Source: a virus
IMG/VR virus record: IMGVR_UViG_3300028738_000015
Coordinates: 1-64,000 of that record
Length of the DNA: 64,000 nt
Reading direction: 5' to 3' (one strand)
Shown here: piece after piece, positions 22,024 through 33,200 of the stretch
Position numbering within the stretch: position 1 is the stretch's first letter
Layout: every line of letters starts with the position of its first letter
Notes under the pieces: generated by a model
Told to the model about the DNA's origin: nothing
Databases searched by the model: none
Seen by the model: only the letters and a program-made list of their open reading frames with translations
Position numbers and translations under genes: made by a program

Positions 22024-22065
22024 AAGCCATCTTTCCTATTCGTAGGTTAGATGGCTTATTTTTTT
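22024..22065. terminator. Bidirectional terminator between the two arms
   Basis: AAGCCATCT (22024-22032) pairs with AGATGGCTT (22049-22057). Inside, after a TT/TT internal loop, CCTA pairs with TAGG around a TTCG tetraloop (22035-22046). A T-tract follows on the plus strand (22059-22065) and an A-rich tract precedes it, so it can end transcription from both directions. It overlaps the stop of the minus-strand gene at 22064. Confidence 0.85.
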
Positions 22066-25000
22066 AATTCAATTTTTCAAGATCGTCAACTTCTTTTTGT
22101 AATCGCTTAGCTCGTTTATCAGCAACTTCTTGATAGTGTTCTTTCAGTTCCTGAGCATTCATATCATTTATTTTCTTACGTGCTGTCCAGTCTTGAAGCA
22201 TGTTGTCATTATCTCCTAATAACTCCATAAACCATATAGCATCATATACTGGTCCAGTATAAGCAAATAAACGCGTCCACTTCTTTTGTCCTGTCATAAG
22301 CCCCATGATGTTGTCTATAAGGCCTGACATTGGAACAATATTACTCTTTATGGAGTCATAGTTCGAATAAGAAAGAAGTTCGCTATAAAGCCATGAAAGT
22401 TTGTCCTTATCTCTGTCACTCATTCCATTTGCTGCAAGCATGTTTATACCTACTAAAATAGAAGTAAAGAAAGTAGCACTAATCATTGACCGGGCAAGAT
22501 TGTATTTTGTCATTGGGTCCATCTCTTCCAAATCAGAAAACTTCATATCCTTAGTACGAACAACTTTTACTACATCAGAAAGATAGTTCCACATAGAAGC
22601 AAGTGTTCCCTCTATCATAATTTGTTTCTTGATAGTTTCCCATTCATTATTTTCATTCAGTTCTGCAGTAACGTCGGCACCATAAGATGTCATTCTTCTA
22701 CTACCAACTAAATTGAATATCTTCCCTGGCAAGAAAGTACGGAACTGAGTAAAGATACGACCCGAGAATGTATTCCCTAAAAGCATCTTTTGATATTCAT
22801 CCATAGCACCAATAATATACTTGTCAGCATACCATTTGAAACGAGTGTTTACTTCTTCAAAATCATAACCCACTTCCATATTTTCAGTATCTTTTATGAT
22901 ACCTTGGTCAATCATCTGTTTTGTCTTTCTATCCCAGATAGCTTGTTCTTTACCACTGATCATTTTACCCTCTTTATCAAAGTAACGAGTATCTTTCAAC
23001 TTATCATATTTCAATGTATCAGTTGTCTTATCATAGGTATGAGCTTCATAAGAACCATCATGTATCATAAATCCGACCATGGTAGTTAGTCTGGCCGCGA
23101 TATCAGAATAGTAATTACCAATATGTGCCAGTTGTGATTGGAAAACGTTCTTATCAATATTTGTTGTAAAAAATGACTCAATAGCTTCCATCTCACTACC
23201 ATTTACTAAACCAAACTTCTTACCTAGCGCCATAACTTTTTTATGGTTCATAGCAAGTTCAAGATTTGCTTTAGTCATATCTTCTGGAGTAGGAAAGTTC
23301 AATCGTTTATTTTCATCAGTAAACATATTAGCAGCCTTAGTAGACAATGCTTCTATGATTTGTGACTGAGTATTGAAATAAGCTGAACGTACCCATACAA
23401 GTGGACGATAACCAAGAGCCATGAAAGAATAAGCATTAGTGATATTCTTTACAATAGCTGCAGTCTTATCAGTAGGATCATCTTGTGACTTTCCTTTGAT
23501 AATTCTGTCAGAATATTCTTTCAAAAATTCATTAGTATATTTCGTTTGAATGTTATACTCTTCTTTTAATATCTGATTCCATTGAATAGCTTTATTCATG
23601 GCAGGGATCATTCTATTCTCAATCTCAATAGTACGAATGCTATCATCTACAAACATGCTAAATACATATTCTAAGTTCATAGTCTTTTTACCATAGAATT
23701 TCAAATCACCTTTGTATCTATTAGGTGTAGTACTGTCTGTTGGCATAAGTCCCATACGTATCATCTGTTGCTGTATAGACTGCTGAGATCGAAACCGTGA
23801 GTTCATATGTTGATAATTATCTGAAATCAAATCATTATCAATAGTCACATCTTCTATTCCGGACATAAACTCAGAAATAGCTATTTGATCCCACCCTTTA
23901 CGAACCATCTCTTTGTATTTCTTGTCGCGGAATAACTCTTGTTTAGTCTTTTCCAAAACAGGAATATGCCCTGGAACCATTTTACTCAATAACTCATTAC
24001 GCAACTCTTCTTCTTTCTTTGGCGTTGACCGGCGCGAGTTATCATGCATTGCATTGGCAAGGTAACGTTCTTTTACTGTTTCAAGAATAAGGTCGGCCAG
24101 AGCAATATCTTCTGTAGTAAGTCCGGCTTTCTTAGCTTCTTCGACATTGTAAGATCCATACAATTGATTATTGAGAATGATAGGAACAATATCACCTTTC
24201 TTATTCTTATCACTATCCTCAGTAAGCAATAACTCTCCTTTCTTGAATAAGTGACCAAATACTTTCTCGGGTTGATTACCGAGGATGTTTAATGACATAC
24301 CACGCGATTCAAGTGATTTTGTCAGTGCATCATTAAACTTTGCTTTATAGTCATTCAATTGATTGACAATAATAGATTTTGTTGCTTCGGCTTCTACAGA
24401 ATAGTATTGAAGGATATCAGATTTAATATTGTGGATATTAGTAAACTTCAACCAAGTCTTATTGATATCTTTTACTTGTCCGTTATTGATACCTACACCT
24501 TGTTTGAACCATACAAGATACTGAGTAATCAATTTGTGTTCCGGATTGTTTATCCAATTCTTGTCTTTTATCTCTATTGCCCGGGCACGATCGCTAAGTA
24601 GTTTGAAATGTTCATAACTGTTGAAGTTATCAGTCATAGCATTTTTCTGTACTTCATCCATATTCAATGATTGATAGTAAGCAGCATAATACGTTTCTAG
24701 CTTATCTCTCCAACTCTGGTATATACTATCCTCATTCCATGCTTTATCATCGCTTAAAAGCTCTTGAAACCATTTATACGATAATGATTTTTCATCCATG
24801 ACAGCTTGTACTGATGGAAGAGTAAATAAATCTCTACCATTGGCCATTGCTTGATGAAGAGTAGAAAGCATACGTGGTTGAATAGAAGTACCATTAAAAC
24901 CAATAACACCATAGCGACGTAAGGTAAGTTTCTTATTATTCTCTTGAGCAAGTTTATTCATGCCGGCAATAGTCACTCCGAGTAATACTTGTCGTATATC

Positions 25001-27241
25001 TCCCTGACTATTGCTCATATTAAACTTACGACCTTTTTCTGATTTGTCATTACCTAAGTTTGAAGCAAGTGATTTCTTATGTGAATCCATAAGGTTATCT
25101 TGAAACCCAAGAACGGAACCGGTTAAGTCAATAAGTGATACATCAACTTTGCTGTCAGACATAGTATGTACTATCACAATAGGATTAAAACCAACAATAG
25201 CATCATTGTATAATGGTGCCAGCGCTTGTACGTTTGTCATATCCCGATAGTTCATAACAGTAGTCATAGGTTCGTTTATACCAAGCAATTTAATAGAACG
25301 AACAATGTTCTCAACTACTGTATCAGAGAAACCATATTCAGAGAAAGTATCTTGAATAAGTGTTTCAAGTGGAACAGAAGTATCTGAGATATGCTTATTA
25401 AGTATTTCGACAATATTGTTGTTGAATGAGTTCATCATCTGCTGACGACGTACTAGCATTTCATTCTTTATACTGGCCATAACTTCATTGTCCGGCATAC
25501 TATTAGGATAACTATACATCTTACCATAGTCAACATAGATACGATCCTTATCTCTTTGCCAAAGGTTCGCAAATATGTTTTCAACCATCTTTTCTTTTGC
25601 TTCCGGATTTTCAAAGTTAAGTTGTCCGTACTCTTCATTGTTGATAAGGAATGGAACTACCTCAGCGACATTCTCAATAGGCTTAAATCCTATATCAGCT
25701 TCATAGAAACCATCACTATAATAGTTCTTCAATAACTGTTCTACCTCTACCGGCCCAAAATCAATAATCTTTCTACCATTAAGAATATCTTCTGTCAATG
25801 CATTGAAAATGTCATTCAATGTACCTTTCTCAAAGTTTACATTATCAAGTGCTGAGTTAGCAGTTATTTTACCAGATACTAGATTACCTATTGAAGAGAA
25901 TAAGCTACTGACAATATCATATACTTTTCTGAATATATCTTTTGATCGAATAGAAGATACATAGCGATTGTTACGAGCAAGAAACTTGTTTACTTCTTTC
26001 TGTGAAGTCATACCACTTACTGCAGCAGCATATTCATAGAGTTGATGAACCTCGTCAAGCTGCCAATACTTTTTGCGTATCGAGTCCATGATTTCTTTAT
26101 TGTCTGCAATTGAATCACGTACTTTACTCATAAACTGATTGTACTTATATCCATCAGTCATTTCAAGAACGTGAATCCATACGTGTGTAAGCTCATGAAT
26201 AGGAGTATCAACATTCATTGATTGAGTATTCAAGTGTATTCCGGTAGCATCTACCCACGCGCGATCAGTAGCATGTTCGGTATTACGTGTTGTCTCAAAA
26301 CTTTCAACTTGTATTTTAAATCCCGGTACCGCTTTCTCCAATGAATGAATAAACGAATTAGTCTTTTCTGCTGTTGCAATAAACTCTTTACGTAGCTTGT
26401 AGTCTTTAATACCTTCCGTTTCTGCCACTTTCTCCCCTATCTGAATAGATTTACCCGACTTAGTGATAATGTTGTCATTTTCGTCAAGTATGTAATCATT
26501 TTCTGATATAGTATTCTTAGCAACAAATTTTTTGAATCCAGTAATATCTAATTCAGAACCTAATTGATATACATCATTCTTAGTATATATAGATAAAACT
26601 TGATTACCCGCATCTAATCCAACAACAGTATCACTATTATCAATTAATTTATCAATATCTATATTTTTATTTACCCATAAATTTTCTCTTTCAGTTTCTC
26701 TTCCGCTTTTATCTATAAGTTCAGCATCTAATTCAATATTGTATTTCCTTAAATCAAGTACATTGTTTGAATTTATGATAAATGGTTTTACATTTTTACC
26801 AAATACTTTAGCATAATTTTCATCCGGTGTAAAGTATTTCCCATTTTTATTATTTTCGTTTTCACCTCTAAATAATATTTCTTTGTTTTTGCTATCAGGG
26901 AATATACTTTCAATATATTTTGAATATTGTTGCTTAGTTCCAATAGTACTAAGTTTATCATTATCATTAAATAATTGATCAACTCCATTTTTAATCTTAG
27001 TTGTATCTTGACCACTGAGAACAGAAAACTTTTCAGTAAACATATTCGCGCGATACTTCACTGCTTTATCTACACCATAGCGTTCCACTAACTGCTGGTA
27101 TATTAAAGATGGATTCCCATCAGCCGTTAAGCTGACAGGATTACCATTGTTCTTTGCATAGATAGTATGTGCTTTACCATCTCCGACGATTGCTGATAAG
27201 GCTTTGTATTCCTTATCATTTTTGTTAGGACATTTACTCAT
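22064..27241 (-). CDS. 1,725-aa virion protein with ART-like and zincin domains (polyvalent-type)
   Basis: Residues ~99-230 resemble the ADP-ribosyltransferase-like domain of phage polyvalent proteins: GTKQQYSKYIESIFPDSK, then ILFRG (122-126, R125), KYFTPDENYAKVFG (135-148), and a final KNDVYQLGS strand. Residues 349-353 are HELTH, a zincin metallopeptidase motif, with a likely third ligand E403 in LYEYAA. The remaining ~1,250 residues are helical, with one hydrophobic segment near the C-terminus (ISATFFTSILVGINMLAA) and a charged tail. Last gene of the late run, 8 bp after the giant gene, so it is probably a cargo protein ejected with the RNA polymerase. The ART segment is noticeably more AT-rich than the rest, suggesting later acquisition. 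Confidence 0.65.
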   Translation of the reverse strand: MSKCPNKNDKEYKALSAIVGDGKAHTIYAKNNGNPVSLTADGNPSLIYQQLVERYGVDKAVKYRANMFTEKFSVLSGQDTTKIKNGVDQLFNDNDKLSTIGTKQQYSKYIESIFPDSKNKEILFRGENENNKNGKYFTPDENYAKVFGKNVKPFIINSNNVLDLRKYNIELDAELIDKSGRETERENLWVNKNIDIDKLIDNSDTVVGLDAGNQVLSIYTKNDVYQLGSELDITGFKKFVAKNTISENDYILDENDNIITKSGKSIQIGEKVAETEGIKDYKLRKEFIATAEKTNSFIHSLEKAVPGFKIQVESFETTRNTEHATDRAWVDATGIHLNTQSMNVDTPIHELTHVWIHVLEMTDGYKYNQFMSKVRDSIADNKEIMDSIRKKYWQLDEVHQLYEYAAAVSGMTSQKEVNKFLARNNRYVSSIRSKDIFRKVYDIVSSLFSSIGNLVSGKITANSALDNVNFEKGTLNDIFNALTEDILNGRKIIDFGPVEVEQLLKNYYSDGFYEADIGFKPIENVAEVVPFLINNEEYGQLNFENPEAKEKMVENIFANLWQRDKDRIYVDYGKMYSYPNSMPDNEVMASIKNEMLVRRQQMMNSFNNNIVEILNKHISDTSVPLETLIQDTFSEYGFSDTVVENIVRSIKLLGINEPMTTVMNYRDMTNVQALAPLYNDAIVGFNPIVIVHTMSDSKVDVSLIDLTGSVLGFQDNLMDSHKKSLASNLGNDKSEKGRKFNMSNSQGDIRQVLLGVTIAGMNKLAQENNKKLTLRRYGVIGFNGTSIQPRMLSTLHQAMANGRDLFTLPSVQAVMDEKSLSYKWFQELLSDDKAWNEDSIYQSWRDKLETYYAAYYQSLNMDEVQKNAMTDNFNSYEHFKLLSDRARAIEIKDKNWINNPEHKLITQYLVWFKQGVGINNGQVKDINKTWLKFTNIHNIKSDILQYYSVEAEATKSIIVNQLNDYKAKFNDALTKSLESRGMSLNILGNQPEKVFGHLFKKGELLLTEDSDKNKKGDIVPIILNNQLYGSYNVEEAKKAGLTTEDIALADLILETVKERYLANAMHDNSRRSTPKKEEELRNELLSKMVPGHIPVLEKTKQELFRDKKYKEMVRKGWDQIAISEFMSGIEDVTIDNDLISDNYQHMNSRFRSQQSIQQQMIRMGLMPTDSTTPNRYKGDLKFYGKKTMNLEYVFSMFVDDSIRTIEIENRMIPAMNKAIQWNQILKEEYNIQTKYTNEFLKEYSDRIIKGKSQDDPTDKTAAIVKNITNAYSFMALGYRPLVWVRSAYFNTQSQIIEALSTKAANMFTDENKRLNFPTPEDMTKANLELAMNHKKVMALGKKFGLVNGSEMEAIESFFTTNIDKNVFQSQLAHIGNYYSDIAARLTTMVGFMIHDGSYEAHTYDKTTDTLKYDKLKDTRYFDKEGKMISGKEQAIWDRKTKQMIDQGIIKDTENMEVGYDFEEVNTRFKWYADKYIIGAMDEYQKMLLGNTFSGRIFTQFRTFLPGKIFNLVGSRRMTSYGADVTAELNENNEWETIKKQIMIEGTLASMWNYLSDVVKVVRTKDMKFSDLEEMDPMTKYNLARSMISATFFTSILVGINMLAANGMSDRDKDKLSWLYSELLSYSNYDSIKSNIVPMSGLIDNIMGLMTGQKKWTRLFAYTGPVYDAIWFMELLGDNDNMLQDWTARKKINDMNAQELKEHYQEVADKRAKRLQKEVDDLEKLN

Positions 27242-27249
27242 AGAATTGA

Positions 27250-30200
27250 TTATTTACATTTATTTTTTTCATCATTATTATCTGACTCATTATCTTGTGC
27301 CGGAGTACCAATAGCGGGTTCACCTTCTGCAACTTCTTTCTTGCTATCTTTCTTTGCTATCTCACTATCGAATAGTTCAAGTGATCCTTCCAATGTATTC
27401 AACATTTCAGAACGTTTGCTTTCTGTTGCTTTCATCTCAGCACGTACTGCCGGATTAATCATTTCAACAATAGCACTACGAGCAACCTTTCCATAAGTAG
27501 TAATCCCTACTGACATATCTTCAACTTCTTTATTGAAAGTAGTTTTCTGATTAGCTAAGAAATCAGTTGATGAAATCTTACTAGTAAGTTGTTCCACCAT
27601 GTTCTTTCCTTGACTACTGATATAAGCCAATGCACGTGCTTGTACTAATGCTTTTACTATCAATGATTGTTTGAAATTGAGTTGTGCCATAGCAATCTTT
27701 ATTTGCTTAATCTCATTGGCATTCTTCTCAGTTTCCACAACTTGAACATCATCAACTAAATTACGAATATATTTATTGATTTTGTTTCTTCTGTGTTCTT
27801 CATTTTGATAGTTCTTCAAGTCCCAAGGAAAGTTCTTTGTCTTTTCTCCGATAGTACTTAATACTTTGTATTTGTAAGCATCAAGAACCTCATTGATAGA
27901 ATTGAATTTGTTCTTATTGTCAAAAATTGATATACGAGTTTCAACACCATCATTTGTAAGAGTATTTATGTTCAACTGACTTAAGAACATATTCCCTTTT
28001 ACTTTGTATTCCATTGGTTTTGTAACTTCATTCTCAGTAAGTGAAGTAGCATTCGGATCAAAAATAGAATGTTGTAATGTTCCCTCCTTAAGTTGAATCC
28101 TATTGTTACGTTTCTGAGTATCCATTTCCTTTTGTTCCATACGATAAGTGATATCTGAATCGTTAGCAAGACGATATTCAAAATTAGTTCCTTTTACTTT
28201 AATAACACGTATTAATTTTCCACTTCTTGTATATAGAAATTGTCCTTCCGATACCCATGCACGTGAACCTTGATGTAATATCAAATCATTATTATCCCGA
28301 TTAGCAAGACTAAGATTGTATTCTTCTTCCGGTGTAGTCTGAAATGAGCGTAATTCAGAAGTCATATTCTCTCCGGCCATAGTAGACATACCTAAAGAAG
28401 TAATGTTTCCAAATACTTCATAAGCATTGTTATCATTCAGTTTTAAATTTATTCTATGTCCGGTGTTTACTTTCTCACCATCTATAGTTTTTGTCTCAAA
28501 CTGATAAGCATACTTAGGACTATTTTCATTTACTACTGCTTTTGGACTTAGATATTGTGCAAACTCAGGTTGTAATCCAAGATAGTCATAGATACGCTCA
28601 CGAATGTCTGAATTGAATGTAACGGACTTTCTGTACTTATTTGGTACAAGACTATCAAGACCAAGAGAAGAGCGCAATTCGGCGTATGTATCGTTATACA
28701 CTTTGCTTATTGGTCCTTTGTAGAAATCTACACCTATCACTTGAAGTAAACCACCTTGACGATATGACATTCTATTGGCAATAATCTCATAGTTGATAAG
28801 CATTTCTTTATATTCTTTTGGAAGAGAATTAAAGTAGTCTTTCAACTGAGCAACGCGCTGTTCTGTCATTTCTTTAGTATTGACATCAAGTAATAATTTC
28901 ACATCAAACTTACCACCAATAGTAAATAGTTTGATAAGAGGATTAACTGCAAATCTTATCCATTCTTCTGCCGGCAACTCACTTTGTACTGTCTTATTCA
29001 AATAATCAATATTATCAGAATGCTCAACAATATCCATCATAAATTGAGGAAAGTTCTTTACAAATGATTGTCTATCAAAAAGACTTGATAAATCCAAGTT
29101 CTGTGATGGGTTTTCATAAGTATTACCAACAGCTTGATAGATATACTGACCTTTCATGATAGCACTTTCTCCAATGGTAGCATAGTACTTGTCAAGCATA
29201 ATATCGTTTATCGCGGTACTTACTGCAGCGACTTCACCACCGAAGTTCAGTGTTGTTCTATTCTGTAATTTCAAGAATGATTTTACAACATCTTTTTCAA
29301 TAGCTTCATTATCGGCCATAAATGACTGTTTAGTGATAAGTTCTTGACGATACAGTTCTTGCAAGATATAATCAATCTGAGGTAAGTTCTTGATAAGTTT
29401 ACCCATATTAATTTCATTAGCTACCAATTGTTCTTGGGAGAACATAAAAGCTTTTTTCTTTTCATCTTGTTCTTTATTGTAAGCATCATTGTTTATGGTA
29501 TAGTAAGCCATATGTTTAGCAACATTCATATCACTTGCCGGATTAGAATTGTATTCTTGCAATGACATACCAATAGTTTGTTGTACGGTATTAATCATTG
29601 TTCTGAAATCCTTATCCAATGAAGGAATACCATTACGCATTCCCATGATAGTAGAAAGACGATACAAAGCATCTGCGGTAACACTAAGCTTAGGAACCAT
29701 TTTCATGTAACGTAAACCTTGTATGTCGGTCCTGGCAATATTTATGTTTGCACGAGAACGCACCATTAGTTTTAATTCATTAGCAACTTCTGTAGAAATG
29801 CTATCCAAGTCTTTAATATCAAAATTCGATACATCAGTTTTATCAAAAACAATTTTATTGTTCTTATAAGTAAATAGGTTTTCATCATCAAATCCATTAT
29901 CTTTTTTCCATTGTTGAAGTAATTGTTCTTTATCTGATCCAGTAAAGTCATAAGGACTATTTTTGAATGCTTCTTTATTGTTTTTATAATATGAAGTAAG
30001 TTCTTTCATTAGAAGATCATCAATAGACTGTTGTAATAATACATCAGTTGTTTCAAGTTCTAATGAATACTTTTCTGTATCATGAACATTACTTTTCCAT
30101 GATAGTCCTTTTGATTCTAACCATTGAGATACATTGGTATTATTGAAATGTTCAATACGAGAAGCTATTTTATCCACTTCTGTTGAGGCCATCTTCCAAA

Positions 30201-33200
30201 GATTGAAGTCAGCACTCTTAGTCATTATAGAAGTCTTACCAGAGTAAGTATGGAATAGATTACGTATATTCTTGTTATTAAAGAAATCATACACTTCACT
30301 ATTATTCATACCATTCAATTTCAGTACTGCAAGAATATTGATACCAACCGGACTAATTGCGTAGTTCGCGAATGTATTGTTCTTGGCATTATCCAATGCT
30401 CCTTGTCCCCATGTTCCTAGTTCAATAACAAAACCATTCAGACCGGTCTTGATTTTACCTTTAGGTGCATTCTCATTGATAAAGTTTTGTATTCCAGAAT
30501 GGGTACCAGTTTCTACAAACTTATTTACTGAGCTTGAAATAATAATGGACGATACTGTCAATGAATTAGCAAGAATACCAATAGCATCAGCACCGGCTTT
30601 ATTTCTTGAATACGATTCATAGATAGAACGAATAGAGTTGTTCTGTAAATTATCTACTAATTTTTCTTTCTGTTTCATCACTTCATTAATCTTATCTAAT
30701 GAAGAGGTAAGGAATAAAGACTCTTGATTGCCACTATGAAGCGTAATAGTGTTACGTAAGGCATTCATTTTGTTTCTATGACCATCTGCACCTTTTTGAA
30801 TAATATGGCCTTTAGAATCAAGAGAATTAGAATACATTGTCAATGCATCAATATCATAATCGGAGTCATTACGTAATGTCATACCCGTTGGGATATAAAC
30901 CACGTTACCACCATTATGAAACATTGCTGTTTTGAACACACCACCCGATCCTAAGAACGTTGCCGGAACACGTGATAAGAATGAAGTATTTGATTCTTCA
31001 AAATCTTTCAATAATTGTTGTGCTTCAGTAAGAATTTGTTCGAGTATTTCACCACTACCCATTAATGCAGCAATTACTTTGTCTGGATTAGCCAGGTCAG
31101 TAGATTGCAGTTCCATTGAATTGATAGCTTCTAAGATTGATTCATTAGTAGCATTTACTTCTGATTGTAATTCCTCAGTAGTCATTTCTCTAGTACTATC
31201 AATCAAGTTAGCAATACGTTTACTGATAAAACGCTTTCCATCATTATCAACAGAAGGATTTATAAGTTCATCAACATACGTTTCTATTTTCAAGTTTTTG
31301 ATAGCTTTACGTATCATTGGTGAGTCTACAAATGCACTCCATTGATTCAATGACATATCAGCATCCTCAGATAGACCGGCCATTAATTTATCATATAAAT
31401 TAGAACTGTCCAATGCAATTCTTTCAGTACCCAAATTGATATGTTGAATGTCTATCAATGATTCATTACTTCTATGACCATATACTTTAGCATATACATT
31501 TGGCATGGAGATATGACCAACAGTAGTTTTACCATTTACGATATTCATATCTTGTAATCGTTGCATAGTAAATCCTGCAGCAGCGAGTTCTTGATTCATA
31601 GCATCACTATTATATTCATCAAATGAATAGTCACGATAATTTGTACCGGGTCTTAATTCATTAATAGCATCATTACGAGAATATATCTTACCATCACGTA
31701 CAAACTCTTCTAAGTACTCTCCAACAGTTTGTGTAAGACGAATACCTTTTGTTCTTGCTTGAATAGATTGATTGGCCATGTTACGGTATGACTGTAGTAC
31801 TTTAGAACGCATCATAGGCAATTGCATAGAAACATCCATATCACTGAATAATTCAATGAATGCCATATCTTGTCCAGAAGTACGCAAGCTATTTACTACA
31901 CGATCACGCATAAAGTCCATCAATTGTTTTATTGCTGGATCAATTTCTGATTTTTGTTGTTCGGTAAGTGTAGAAACATCATACTTAGACCAATCAATAT
32001 TTTTGAATTGTTTTGCAGCTTCTACTTCTCCATACTTAGATATTGATTCTTCAAGTTCTTTACGTAATGCTGTTTGAAGTCCTTGTTTGTTCTCCATATA
32101 AGCACTGTAAAGACTTGATATCTCAGGATTATTACTAACACCTAAACCGGTAGCATCTTGTTGTGATGGTGCTGCCTGCAGTTTTGCATTGATATCAGTA
32201 TCTTGTGATGGATTCATTACTATCTTAGTCTTGGTATTATCCACAACATCCATGTTTAATGGCTGACTGTAATCAACGTCATTTAAGGCATCGTAAGTAT
32301 TGACTGAGGTAACTGAACCTTTCTGTGTAGATACTGGCGCCATGAAAGCCACAATGCTATTGTACATGTGTCCGGCACGTTCTATACCATCAGGATTAAT
32401 AGTTATTCTATCTTGATAGTATTGTTGGTTATCTATCCAGTTCATCATATCTACAATGATGTCATTAAACTCTTTTTGATTGTTTTTATCATCATACAAT
32501 TCTTTGAACTTATCAGTAAATGAAAGTTTGTTTTCATTAAATGATTCTTCACCAACCCTAGCAACTAACTGACGATCTGTTTCAGCAAGCATACGCATAA
32601 ACATATTTCGGTAGTAGGTATGTTGCATATCAAAACCAGTAATGACTTTATCCCCACGTTTAATCTGTGAGTAAGTACCATCAGCTCTTCGAAAGTTAGT
32701 AAGACCTTTATACATGGAAGCATTACCAATTACTGTTTTAGTACCACCAATAGAGTTTAAGGTCTGCAAGTAATGGAATGGATTAATAGTTATCTGACCA
32801 TCTTCCGGTTTCATCATATTACCATTATTTGCCAATACTTTTTGACCATCAATTTCTTGATAAGTATTACCACCATCAACCATATTATCCCTATAGAATA
32901 CAATAGGACTTTCTGTAGTCAATGTAGGTGTATGTAATTGATATCTTACATTATTCTGTACAACTTCTTTCGTTCCTTGGGTAAGTACACTTTGTGCCGG
33001 TGTATGAATAGGACCATTACGTTTTACCTTATCAAGATAGTTCTTGAAAGAGAATGGATTCAATGAAAAATCATCAATATGATTATTGGCAAACATAGTA
33101 GCCATATAGAAACCAAACATAGGTTGATTAAAACGTATCTCTGATTTTTCAAGTTGTTGATAATACGGATTCTTATCAGTAGTATTTGTTGGGTTTTTAT

